Source: Opitutaceae bacterium (GTDB lineage: Bacteria; Verrucomicrobiota; Verrucomicrobiia; Opitutales; Opitutaceae). From it: a DNA stretch of 64,000 nt. A program made the position numbers and the translations under genes. Each line of letters begins with the position of its first letter. The stretch's first letter is position 1. The stretch spans positions 310,001 to 374,000 of the forward strand of contig JAEUHC010000027.1 in assembly GCA_016794785.1 (NCBI GenBank), read 5' to 3'. Under the pieces are notes generated by a model, which searched no databases, had not been told where the DNA came from, and saw only the letters and a program-made list of their open reading frames with translations. Below, piece by piece: positions 1-8,384 of the stretch.

Positions 1-178
1 AGCGCGCGGCCGACTGAAGCTGCCCGGGCAGCCCATCGATTGCCTGGACAATGCGGCCGGAGATGGATGCCTGGTTCATCAGGGGACGATGAGCGACACT
101 GGAGCCGGCGACGGAACCGTGCAACATCTGTTTCAAAATACCATTGTGCGGCCCAAGTGTTTCACGCATACCTGCGCC

Positions 179-1021
179 ATGCCGCCGCCCGCCCCCGCTC
201 CGTCCACCGTGGCGATCGCTGTCGCCCCCAATGGCGGCCGACGTTTGAAAAAGGATCATCCGGCGGTGCCGCTCACCGCCATGGAGATGGCGCGCACCGC
301 GGCGGCTTGCCTCGAGGCGGGGGCGGCGATGCTGCATATGCACGTGCGTGACTCGAACGGGCGCCACCTGCTCGACGCCGAAGCCTACGCCGAGGCGCTC
401 GCGGTCGTGCGCGCGGCCACGGGGAGGAAACTTTTCCTGCAAATCACGACCGAGTCCCTGGGCACCTACCGGCCGCGCGAGCAAATGGCCGTGGTGCGCT
501 CCGTGCGGCCCGAAGGCGTCTCACTTGCCCTGCGCGAGCTCGTGCCGAGCGCCGCGGCGGAGTCGGCCTTCGCCAAGTTTCTTGGCTGGCTGAAGAGCGC
601 TCAAATCATGCCGCAGTTCATTCTCTACAATCCGGCGGAGCTGGATCGTTTGGATGAACTTTGTCGGCGTGGTCTGGTGCCGTGGGAAGAGCCCCCGGTG
701 CTGATCGTGCTCGGGCGCTATACCTTGGGGCAGACTTCTGCTCCGGAGGATTTGGCGCCATTTTTCAGCGCAGGCCACCGCCGCTTCGCCCACACGATGG
801 TGTGCGCGTTTGGCCGCAACGAGGCGGCCTGCGCCGTCGCCGGGGCGCAGGCGGGGGCGGATGTCCGCGTCGGGTTTGAAAACAACCTCCACCTGCCCGA
901 CGGCCGGATCGCCGCCGACAACGCCGCTCTCGTCCGGGCGACCGCCCGCGCGTTAATCGCGGATGGGCACAAGCTCGCCAGCGCGGAACAGCTCCGCGCG
1001 CGTTGGGAGCTACAGCGATAG
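179..1021 (+). CDS. beta-keto acid cleavage enzyme (BKACE, DUF849 family)
   Basis: This is a BKACE/3-keto-5-aminohexanoate cleavage family protein. Characterised members condense a beta-keto acid with acetyl-CoA to give acetoacetate and a new acyl-CoA, using a divalent metal in a TIM barrel. The family pattern is visible: the N-terminal VAPNGG strand, the metal-binding HMHVRD motif followed by GRH, and the later VGFENN segment that carries the conserved Glu. The length of about 280 residues is normal. I chose ATG 179 because family homology begins just after it. An upstream ATG at 89 has a good AGGGGA ribosome site and would add 30 non-homologous residues. The gene converges on the UPF0261 gene. 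The substrate cannot be read from sequence. Confidence 0.85.
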   Translation: MPPPAPAPSTVAIAVAPNGGRRLKKDHPAVPLTAMEMARTAAACLEAGAAMLHMHVRDSNGRHLLDAEAYAEALAVVRAATGRKLFLQITTESLGTYRPREQMAVVRSVRPEGVSLALRELVPSAAAESAFAKFLGWLKSAQIMPQFILYNPAELDRLDELCRRGLVPWEEPPVLIVLGRYTLGQTSAPEDLAPFFSAGHRRFAHTMVCAFGRNEAACAVAGAQAGADVRVGFENNLHLPDGRIAADNAALVRATARALIADGHKLASAEQLRARWELQR

Positions 1022-1047
1022 ACGAGACAACCGGCTGCGCTGTGCGC

Positions 1048-2283
1048 TCAGCGAGATCGGCCGACGGACGTCAGATGGGCGAGCAGGGTCTCGGCGCAGG
1101 CGCGGGCGAAGGCCGGGTCGTTGATTTCCCCGTCATGACTCAGGACGGGAATATCGGGGCGGAGGTTTTGGCGAATTGAGCGGAAGAGCGCGGCGTCGGC
1201 CTCGGGGGAGTGAAACGGTTTCCCGGGCGCGCTGATCACGCTGATGGCCCGCAAGGGGAGCAAGACTGTGACGGGAGCCGTGTAGCGATTGATCTTCTCG
1301 GCGATGATGCGGCCGAGTTGCTCGCACTCGGCGGGCGTGGTGCGCATGAGGGTGACTTGCGCGTTGTGCTGGTAAAAGGTGCGGCCGGCGAATTTCTCGG
1401 GCACGCTGGCGCGTTCGCCGAAGTTCACCATGTCGAGGCAGCCGGGCGCGACGATGGCGGGAATCCTGGCCTTGGCCGTGGCGTCGAGGCGGTCGGGCCC
1501 GGCGGTGAGGACGCCGCCGACAAGCTCGTCGGCCCACTCGGTGGTCGTGATGTCGAGCACACCCGCGACGAGACCGCTGGCGATGAGCGATTCCATGGCG
1601 CGACCGCCGTTGCCCGTGGCGGCGAAGACGAGGACCTCGTAGCCGGCAGCTTCGAGGATTTTTTTTGCCTCAGTCACGCACGCGGTGGTGTTGCCGAACA
1701 TGCTGGCGACGATGAGCGGTTTTTCGGCCGACGTCGCGGTGGCGGAGCGGCGGCGCCCGGCGGCGGCGACCATGCCGCAGATGGCGCCGGCGGCATTGGA
1801 GAAGATGACGCGCGAGACGCGGTTGAGACCGGAGACATCGACGATGGCGGGCATCATCGTGACATCGGTGGTGCCGACGTAGGGCGCGACCTGGCCGCTC
1901 GCGAGCGTCGAGACCATGAGCTTCGGGAAACCGATCGGGAGCGCGCGCATCGCGGCGGTGGCGATGGCCGTGCCACCGCCGCCGCCGAGGGAGACGATGC
2001 CGTCGATCTTCTTTTCGCCTGCGAGGCGCGCGACGACCGCGGTGGCGCCGCGCGTCATGAGCGCAACGCACTCGCCGCGATCGCGACGCGAGAGGATCGC
2101 TTGCCACGAAGAATCACCGGCGGCGGCGAGTTCCTCGGAAGGGATGTCGGGCGTGAGCGTCGGGGCGTCGAGGCAGCCGGCGTTGATCAGGAGCGTCGAG
2201 AAACCCTGCGCGCGGATTTGTTCGGCGAGGAAGGCGTGTTCGGGGCCCTTGGAGTCGAAGGTGCCGAGGATGGCGATGGTCAT
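1048..2283 (-). CDS. UPF0261 / Tm-1-like ATP-binding domain protein
   Basis: The 411-residue protein belongs to UPF0261 (Tm-1-like ATP-binding family). It begins TIAILGTFDSKGPEH, the characteristic N-terminus, and has the glycine-rich SLGGGGGT loop and the Tm-1-type C-terminal half. In the plant Tm-1 protein this domain is fused to a TIM-barrel domain. Here that second domain is a separate gene 5 kb away at 7363-8226, on the same strand. The biochemical function of bacterial members is unknown, though they usually sit in catabolic loci. The gene follows the large ThuA-cytochrome gene after a gap of about 100 bp that contains a 13-bp inverted repeat. Confidence 0.85.
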   Translation of the reverse strand: MTIAILGTFDSKGPEHAFLAEQIRAQGFSTLLINAGCLDAPTLTPDIPSEELAAAGDSSWQAILSRRDRGECVALMTRGATAVVARLAGEKKIDGIVSLGGGGGTAIATAAMRALPIGFPKLMVSTLASGQVAPYVGTTDVTMMPAIVDVSGLNRVSRVIFSNAAGAICGMVAAAGRRRSATATSAEKPLIVASMFGNTTACVTEAKKILEAAGYEVLVFAATGNGGRAMESLIASGLVAGVLDITTTEWADELVGGVLTAGPDRLDATAKARIPAIVAPGCLDMVNFGERASVPEKFAGRTFYQHNAQVTLMRTTPAECEQLGRIIAEKINRYTAPVTVLLPLRAISVISAPGKPFHSPEADAALFRSIRQNLRPDIPVLSHDGEINDPAFARACAETLLAHLTSVGRSR

Positions 2284-2302
2284 GAGCGGAAAAGAAGAAA
2301 GA

Positions 2303-2361
2303 GGGAAAGAAGAAGGGAGAAACGACGGAAGCAGGAGCGGGTTCCTGACTTCTTCTTTCCC
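2303..2361. repeat. 13-bp perfect inverted repeat between UPF0261 and ThuA genes
   Basis: The arms GGGAAAGAAGAAG (2303-2315) and its exact reverse complement (2349-2361) are separated by 33 bp. The arms are purine/pyrimidine-biased and fill most of the gap between the two minus-strand genes. It could fold in the transcript after the ThuA stop at 2380, but no T-run follows, so I do not call it a terminator. Confidence 0.6.
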
Positions 2362-2379
2362 CTGTTTCTTATTTGTCCG

Positions 2380-5300
2380 TCATTTTCCTGCGGCCCACTT
2401 CACGGAATTCGTGAGCAGCGCTTTGTAGGCGGGATGGTCATGCACGCGTTCGTCATGGCCGAGGGTGAGGCCGACGACGCGGGCTTTCTCGTGCTTCGTG
2501 ATCCACACCACGGGGTGCGGTTTCTTGAAGCGCACGCTCGGCGAACTCTCGGCGAGCACGTCGATGGCGGCGGTGCCGGGCGGGATTTTCTCGGGCTCGG
2601 GGTTGATGTAGTAAAGCTCGTCCTCGACCTCGAAGCTCGCGGGCACGCCCTTGAGGATCGGGTGGTCGGGCTTGAGGGCGTTGACGGAATACTTGCCGAG
2701 CTTGTCGTGGCCGCGTGCGCCGCCGCCGACGATCTTCGCGTTAAGGTCGGGCCAGTTGGCGTAGCCATACCAAGTGCCGGGGTGCAGCATCACGAGGCCC
2801 TTGCCGGCCGCGGCGAAATCCATGACGGCCTTCCGGTAGGCGGGCGTGTCGAAGAACATCCGGTTGACGCTGATGACGGCGACATCGGCCCCGGCCAGTT
2901 CGGCGGCCGCCTGATCGCGGTCCTCGGTGTAGTGGACGGAGAAACCGGCAGCCTTGAGCGTCGCGGAATCGGTCGCGCCGAAAAACTCGGTGAACTTATG
3001 CGAGCTGCCACCGGCGATGATCAGGACACGCACCTTGCCGGCTTCCCACTTCACAGGTTCCACGGGCGGGAGCGGACGGTCGTTGCGCCCGCCGGTCTTG
3101 GGCGTGGGATCGGCGGTGACGGCCGGGACAGCGGCGGCCGGAGCGGCGGTGCTCGCGCGCATGTAGGCGATGATGTCGCGCAGGCCGGCCGCGCCGAGAC
3201 CCTCGAAGCCTTCGGGCATGAGGGAACGGCGCGTGTTTTCGCGGGCGGAGATGTCGGCGACCTTCACCTCGGTGTCGCCGCCTTGGTTGCGGATCACCAA
3301 GGCGGCGGTCGTCTCGGCGCCGATGATGCCGGCGAGGACATCGCCCTTTTTCGTGGTGATGTTCCACTGCCAGAAATTCGGTTCCACCTGGCGATTCGGG
3401 TCCACGATGGCGGCGAGCAAATCGGCGGCGGAATGCGCGCCGATGCCGGCGAGGGGCGGCCCCACGTCGCGCGTGCCGACATCGCCGAACTTGTGGCAAA
3501 TCGCGCAGGCGGCGGCGAAGAGCGCCCGGCCATTGGCGACGTCGCCGGGCTTCTGGACTTCAGGGAGGAGCTTCGCGATCACGTCGTCCTTCTCCTTCGA
3601 CGACGCGGTGCTCGCGCCGAGCACGACAGCGGCCTCGCGGGCCACGCGCGTCGTGGGATGCGTGCGGAGGCGCGCGATGTTGGCCGGCCCGAGCGCAGCG
3701 GGAGTGATGCGGTTGGAACTGATCGCGGCGACCAGGGCGAGGGCGGACTCCTGGCGCTTGAGGATCTGCTCGAAGATCGCGGGGGACTTGGACTGCACGT
3801 AGGCCGTGATCAGAACATCGTTGGCCTCTCGGCCGGAGAGTTCGCCAAGCGTGGCGAGGAGAGGAAGGCGCACGGCGTCGCCGGTCGCGGGGTCGCCGAG
3901 CAGGGCGCCGATTTTGGCGAGGGCCTCGGAGCGGTATTGCGGGAGCGCGACGAGCGCGGTGGCGATCTCGGCCCGGCGGGCTTCGGGAACCTTGGCATCG
4001 GCGAGGTCCGCGAGGACGCGGCGCGCGGTCTGGGCGACCGCATCGGCGAGTGTGCCGGCCGTGTCCCACTTGGGGACGATGAGGAGCGCGGCGGCGGCCG
4101 TGTCTGGGGCCGCGAGAAGTTTCTGCAACGCGCCCGAGGTCGCGGCGTCGAGCGCGGGCGGCGTGGCGGTGGACTGGCCGAGGCCGCGGAGCAGGGCGGA
4201 AGCGAGCGGGCCGGGTGACGCGGCGGCGCTTTGCACCAAGGCGGACGCTTGCGCGGACGTGACCGAGGGAGCGAGGGCGCTGATGAAAGGAACAAGCGCG
4301 GCATCGCGGCGCGCGAGCGCATCGGTGGCAAATTCGGCGGAACGATCGCTGGCGCCGGCGATGAGGGCGGATCGCGTCCAGTCGTCGGTGGCGGCGACGA
4401 AATCCGCCAGGACTGCGGCGCGCAGGGCCGGGGTGGTGGCGGCGCGTGACTTGTCATGCGCCGCGAGGGCCTCGCCCCCCATGCGACGCTGCACGTTCAC
4501 GAGCTGGGGAGCGTTGGCATGACTCTCCTGCGCGAGGCGCAGCGCGGTTTTCTTCACGTGGGCGTTGGGGCTCGTCTCGATGGTCTTGATGAGCGCGGCG
4601 AGGTTCGTGCGATCGAGCACGGGGACGGCGAGTTTCTGCGCCTCTTTGTGCTGCACGCGCCAGATGCGGGAGAAGTAGTGATCGCGGTCGGGACGGACGG
4701 CGGCGTTGGTCTGGCTGTGGACGGGGCCGCGGGTGTCGTTGTGGATCACGGCCTGGTTGTAGAAGTCGATCACGTAGAGCGCGCCATCCGGTCCGATGCG
4801 CGTGTCGATCGGGCGGAACCAGAGATCGGTGCTGCGCATGAACTCGGTTTCCTCGCGGCCCTTCTCCTTCTCGACGGTGTAACTCACGCCGTCGCGGCGC
4901 ACGAACTGGTGATGGACGATGTTGAGCGTGGGCTCGCCTGTGAAGTAGCTGTAGTTCCATTTCGCGGGCCACGCGCCGCCCTCGTAAATCGCGCAGCCGG
5001 CGGCGGCGGTGAAGCGGCCGACCTGATCGATCTGCACGTAGGCCTGCTCGGTCCACGACATCGCGGGGAAGGTCGGCTGGTTCGTGATCATGCCTTTCCA
5101 TGAAGTCGTCCCGGCGATCTTGCCTTTCGCGAGGACGCTCTCGGGGAGGACGGTGTGGAAGAACACGGTGCCGCTCGTGGGCTGCGTCCAGAAAACCTGG
5201 CCATCCCACGTGACGTCGAGGCCCCACGTGTTGCCATTGCGGCTGGAGTATTGCTCGAAGGCGGAGCCGTCGGGCTTGAAGCGCACGACGCCGCTGCCAT

Positions 5301-6744
5301 CGGGGCCGAAGGATTTCTTGCCGTCGCCGGACTTCACGTCGCCGCGCGAGTAGCCGTGCGAGGCGTAGATCCAGCCGTCGAGGCCCCAGCGGAGGTTATT
5401 GATGACGGCGTGGGTGTCGTTGATACCGAGGCCGGTGTAGAGCTTGGTGCGCTTGTCGGCGACGCCGTCGTTGTTGGTGTCCTCAAGATACCAGATATCG
5501 GGCGAGGTCGCGGCGATGACGCCGTTTTTGTAGAGGACGAAACTGGTGACGAGCTCGAGCTTGTCGGCGAAGACCTGTTTCTTGTCCATGATGCCGTCGC
5601 CGTTGGTGTCGGTGAGGATCGAGATGCGATCCTCGGGCTCGCGGTCAAACTGGCCGGGGTGGAGCGAGCCGGAGTCCTCCCACGGGCGGAGCGCGGAATT
5701 GGCGGGAGTGTTGGGCTTGCGGCGGCCGTTGGGATACTCGGGCGTTTCGCAGACCCAGAGGCGGCCGCGCTCGTCCCAATCGAGATTCATGACCTTGTTG
5801 ATGAGCGGCTCGGAGGCGACGAGGGAGAGGTTGAACTCGGGGTGGACCTCGATTTTTGCGGCGGCCTTCGCGGGATGCGTGGGGCCGCCCTCGGGGTAGC
5901 GCAACGCGTCGCCGAGTTCGGCGGCGCGGCAAAGTTCGTCGGCGTTGGCGCGCTGGCCCGCCCACGCGATGCCGCGGAGGAGGATCGCGCGGTAGTTGGG
6001 CCGATCGAAATTCTCGTAGCGGTGGCCGGGGATGGAGACGAAGGCGCGGTAGGGCTTGGCGCCGCCCGCGACCATGCGCTCGTAGGTCCACATCTGCGGC
6101 TGGTGATCGTAGATGTTCACGGCCTTGTTTTTCGCGACGGCCTCGGCGGCGCGGGCCTGCGCCTCGCGGTTGCCGCGGCCGCCGGTGTCGATGGTCTTGG
6201 GCGTGTAGGAGGTGGCGAGGACGCGCGCCTCAGGCAGCAGATCTTTGTCGAAATAGATCTCATCATCCATCGACCAGTTGGAGGCGCCGCGGGTGATCGG
6301 ATGATCGCGGTCGGCGATGTAGAGATGCATGGGCGCCTCGAGGAACTTCGTGGCGCCAAAGCGCCACGAGCCGCCGATGATGGTCTTATACCAATCGGGA
6401 TCGCGGGAGACGGCGGCGGCGTGGATGACGACGAGGCCGCCGCCGCGCTTCAGAAAGGTGTCAAGGTGGGCGCGATCGGCCGGGGCGACATTGCCGGCCT
6501 CGGGGGCGTGGAGGACGAGGACATCGGTCGCCGCGAGTTGATCGGCGGTGGGAAAGGCGTCGCCGCCGGTGGCGCGGGCGCCGCGCTCATTGAGCAACGC
6601 GGTCCATTCGCGGAGGAAACGCGGGTGGTCGTGCTGGCCGGGGCCGTGGGTCTTGGGGCCGGAGCGGATGAAGACGCGCAGCGGTGCGTCGGCAGCGGAG
6701 AGGACGGACGCGCAAAGAGTGGCGAACAGCAGGAGGAGTTTCAT
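2380..6744 (-). CDS. ThuA - PVC propeller - helical repeat - cytochrome c - ThuA multidomain secreted protein
   Basis: This giant exported protein has 1454 residues. Domains in order: signal peptide (1-18, MKLLLLFATLCASVLSA); a ThuA-like domain (about 20-260); a PVC-type 'membrane-bound dehydrogenase' beta-propeller (about 290-700, starting near HPEFNLSLVASEP); an Ala-rich HEAT-like helical region (about 720-1060); a cytochrome c domain with CAICH haem site at 1080-1084 and a later LMPEGF candidate Met ligand; and a second ThuA domain (about 1240-1454). I chose the start at 6744 because it opens directly with the signal peptide; an in-frame upstream start adds 22 unrelated residues. Likely role is periplasmic oxidation or modification of a carbohydrate, inferred from family company only. 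Confidence 0.85.
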   Translation of the reverse strand: MKLLLLFATLCASVLSAADAPLRVFIRSGPKTHGPGQHDHPRFLREWTALLNERGARATGGDAFPTADQLAATDVLVLHAPEAGNVAPADRAHLDTFLKRGGGLVVIHAAAVSRDPDWYKTIIGGSWRFGATKFLEAPMHLYIADRDHPITRGASNWSMDDEIYFDKDLLPEARVLATSYTPKTIDTGGRGNREAQARAAEAVAKNKAVNIYDHQPQMWTYERMVAGGAKPYRAFVSIPGHRYENFDRPNYRAILLRGIAWAGQRANADELCRAAELGDALRYPEGGPTHPAKAAAKIEVHPEFNLSLVASEPLINKVMNLDWDERGRLWVCETPEYPNGRRKPNTPANSALRPWEDSGSLHPGQFDREPEDRISILTDTNGDGIMDKKQVFADKLELVTSFVLYKNGVIAATSPDIWYLEDTNNDGVADKRTKLYTGLGINDTHAVINNLRWGLDGWIYASHGYSRGDVKSGDGKKSFGPDGSGVVRFKPDGSAFEQYSSRNGNTWGLDVTWDGQVFWTQPTSGTVFFHTVLPESVLAKGKIAGTTSWKGMITNQPTFPAMSWTEQAYVQIDQVGRFTAAAGCAIYEGGAWPAKWNYSYFTGEPTLNIVHHQFVRRDGVSYTVEKEKGREETEFMRSTDLWFRPIDTRIGPDGALYVIDFYNQAVIHNDTRGPVHSQTNAAVRPDRDHYFSRIWRVQHKEAQKLAVPVLDRTNLAALIKTIETSPNAHVKKTALRLAQESHANAPQLVNVQRRMGGEALAAHDKSRAATTPALRAAVLADFVAATDDWTRSALIAGASDRSAEFATDALARRDAALVPFISALAPSVTSAQASALVQSAAASPGPLASALLRGLGQSTATPPALDAATSGALQKLLAAPDTAAAALLIVPKWDTAGTLADAVAQTARRVLADLADAKVPEARRAEIATALVALPQYRSEALAKIGALLGDPATGDAVRLPLLATLGELSGREANDVLITAYVQSKSPAIFEQILKRQESALALVAAISSNRITPAALGPANIARLRTHPTTRVAREAAVVLGASTASSKEKDDVIAKLLPEVQKPGDVANGRALFAAACAICHKFGDVGTRDVGPPLAGIGAHSAADLLAAIVDPNRQVEPNFWQWNITTKKGDVLAGIIGAETTAALVIRNQGGDTEVKVADISARENTRRSLMPEGFEGLGAAGLRDIIAYMRASTAAPAAAVPAVTADPTPKTGGRNDRPLPPVEPVKWEAGKVRVLIIAGGSSHKFTEFFGATDSATLKAAGFSVHYTEDRDQAAAELAGADVAVISVNRMFFDTPAYRKAVMDFAAAGKGLVMLHPGTWYGYANWPDLNAKIVGGGARGHDKLGKYSVNALKPDHPILKGVPASFEVEDELYYINPEPEKIPPGTAAIDVLAESSPSVRFKKPHPVVWITKHEKARVVGLTLGHDERVHDHPAYKALLTNSVKWAAGK

Positions 6745-6802
6745 GGCAGACGGGGAGAAGGAGAGAAGGGGGAGGGAAGAAGCAGCAGGAAGGGGCGGCT
6801 TT

Positions 6803-6835
6803 TTTGTCATTCTTCGCTGCGCTCAGAATGACAAA
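6803..6835. repeat. GTCATTCT-type palindromic intergenic repeat
   Basis: Perfect 11-bp arms TTTGTCATTCT and AGAATGACAAA flank the 11-nt loop TCGCTGCGCTC. It lies between the cupin gene and the start of the ThuA gene. The word resembles the GTCATTCTGAGCGAAGCGAAGAAT repeat class seen in many bacterial genomes; that link is from memory, not from a search. Confidence 0.6.
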
Positions 6836-6843
6836 CATTGAGA

Positions 6844-7290
6844 TTAGAAACGCGTTTTGCAGGCAGGGAGGTTTTTGCGAATCGAGGCCCAGGGCTCTTG
6901 CGTGGAGACGTCCTGGGGATCGGCGACGGAGGCCTGGGCGTCGGGCAGCTTCGCCGGGGAAAGAATCGCGAGGAAGACGAGGGGCTCGGAGTGGGGGTTG
7001 TAGGTGGCGTGGATCGTGCCGGCCGGGATGTGCGCCATGTCGCCGGCGCTCAGGATGCGGCGCTCGGTGCCGACCCACTGCTCGGCGCGGCCGTAGAGGA
7101 CGTAGATAATCTCCTCGCGATGGGGGTGGTGGTGGAACGGATGGCAATGCATCGGATCCATGTTGGCGCGGACGAGGAGCAGTTTCTCGGCGGCGACGAG
7201 GTCCGGGCGGCAAAGCCACTCGTTGTTGGTCCAGGCGTTGGGCTCGCGGAGGGCGTCGGCGATTTGGACGAAGCGGCGGTCGGGGTTCAT
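6844..7290 (-). CDS. cupin domain protein
   Basis: A single-domain cupin of 148 residues. The histidine-rich metal site is clear (HCHPFHHHPHREEIIYVLYG), followed by the second cupin motif GDMAHIPAGTIHATYN. Such small cupins are metal-dependent isomerases, dioxygenases or ligand sensors, and sequence alone does not choose between them. It lies in the minus-strand row between the TIM-barrel gene and the ThuA-cytochrome gene, with an inverted repeat on each side, so it probably takes part in the same catabolic function. Confidence 0.85.
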   Translation of the reverse strand: MNPDRRFVQIADALREPNAWTNNEWLCRPDLVAAEKLLLVRANMDPMHCHPFHHHPHREEIIYVLYGRAEQWVGTERRILSAGDMAHIPAGTIHATYNPHSEPLVFLAILSPAKLPDAQASVADPQDVSTQEPWASIRKNLPACKTRF

Positions 7291-7296
7291 TGAAGT

Positions 7297-7357
7297 AGTG
7301 GGTAGCGAGTAGCGAGTAGCGAGTAGGAGTCAGAATGCTCGCTACTCGCTACCCACT
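7297..7357. repeat. 20-bp perfect inverted repeat built from 7-nt TAGCGAG units
   Basis: Perfect 20-bp arms at 7297-7316 and 7338-7357 enclose a 21-nt loop. Each arm is built from tandem copies of the 7-mer TAGCGAG. A further unit on the right reaches the TIM-barrel gene: its stop codon TAG (7363-7365) is the first triplet of a TAGCGAG unit. The stem could fold in RNA from either strand and fills almost the whole 72-bp gap. Confidence 0.75.
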
Positions 7358-7362
7358 GCTCG

Positions 7363-8226
7363 CTACTTCGAGATTTTCAGGCTCTTGAATTTCCGCGTGA
7401 GGTCGGTGAGGGACTTTTCCACGCCCATGCGCTCGAGGCTGCTGGCGCCGACGAAGCCGACACAGTCGGTGCCGCCGATGACGCGCGCGGCATCCACGGG
7501 GGTGTTGATGGGCCCGCCGTGGCAGAGGAAGAAAATGTCGTTTCGCACGGTGCGGGCGGCCTTGATGATGTCCTGCGTGACCTTGAGGGTGTGCTTCCAG
7601 CTCACGACGGCGCTCTTCACGCCAATGCTGCCGCCGACCGTGGTGCCGACGTGGGCGATGATCGCATCGGCGCCGGCCTTGGCCATCTCCTTCGCCTCCT
7701 CGGGCGAGCCGACATAGACGATCGAGAAGAGGTCCATGCGGCGCGCGAGGGCGATCATCTCGTATTCTTTCTGCACGCTCATGCCGGTCTCCTCGAGCAC
7801 GCCGCGGAAATGTCCGTCCACGATCGTGTGGGTGGGGAAATTGTTCACCCCGGAGAAGCCCATTTCCTTCACCTGCCCGAGCCAGTGCCACATGCGGCGG
7901 CGGGGATCGGTGGCGTGGACGCCGCAGATCACGGGGACCTCCTCGACGACGGGGAGCACCTCGTATTCGCCGATCTCCATGGCGATGGCGTTGGCGTCGC
8001 CGTAGGCCATCATGCCGGCGGTGGAGCCGTGGCCCATCATGCGGAAGCGGCCGCTGTTGTAGATGATGATGAGATCGGCTCCGCCCTTCTCGATGAACTT
8101 GGCGCTGATGCCGGTGCCGGCGCCGGCGGCGATGATGGCCTGGTTTTTCTTCAGGGTGGCGTTGAGGCGCTCGCGCACTTCCTCGCGCGTGTAAGGGTTT
8201 CCTTTTCCTGTCCAGGGATTGGGCAT
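7363..8226 (-). CDS. TIM-barrel / PEP hydrolase-like protein (Tm-1 C-terminal domain homologue)
   Basis: The 287-residue protein matches the PEP-hydrolase/TIM-barrel signal-transduction family (PF09370), the domain fused to UPF0261 in plant Tm-1. Visible features are the N-terminal NPYTREEVRERL, the GAGTGISAKF loop, IIIYNSGRFRMMG, and the C-terminal CHGGPINTP and GGTDCVGFVGASSLER stretches. The start at 8226 (MPNPWTGKGNPYT) fits the family; the open frame upstream encodes low-complexity intergenic sequence. It is divergent from the AraC regulator and first in the row TIM-barrel, cupin, ThuA-cytochrome, UPF0261. The enzymatic activity is unproven for this family. Confidence 0.88.
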   Translation of the reverse strand: MPNPWTGKGNPYTREEVRERLNATLKKNQAIIAAGAGTGISAKFIEKGGADLIIIYNSGRFRMMGHGSTAGMMAYGDANAIAMEIGEYEVLPVVEEVPVICGVHATDPRRRMWHWLGQVKEMGFSGVNNFPTHTIVDGHFRGVLEETGMSVQKEYEMIALARRMDLFSIVYVGSPEEAKEMAKAGADAIIAHVGTTVGGSIGVKSAVVSWKHTLKVTQDIIKAARTVRNDIFFLCHGGPINTPVDAARVIGGTDCVGFVGASSLERMGVEKSLTDLTRKFKSLKISK

Positions 8227-8384
8227 GGGAGCGGCGTGATGGTTGGGTTGAAGACTGAAGGCCGAAAGGCGTGGGCTGGTCGGGGCGTGTGGGGTGCGGA
8301 GAAAACACACGTTGCGCGTCGCCGGGCCGGATGAAAAGCTCCGGCTGCACACATTCAACCGATGTTTTCGCACACCCCGATCCG

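Noticed and set aside
1210..4218. 1002-codon open frame on the plus strand
   Set aside because: It lies antisense to the UPF0261 and ThuA-cytochrome genes, has repetitive Gly/Arg/Asp composition and no known domain; a by-product of high-GC codon use.
8236..8275. Possible repeat resembling CTTCAGTCTTCAAC intergenic words
   Set aside because: Too short and with no inverted or tandem copy in the window to support a call.
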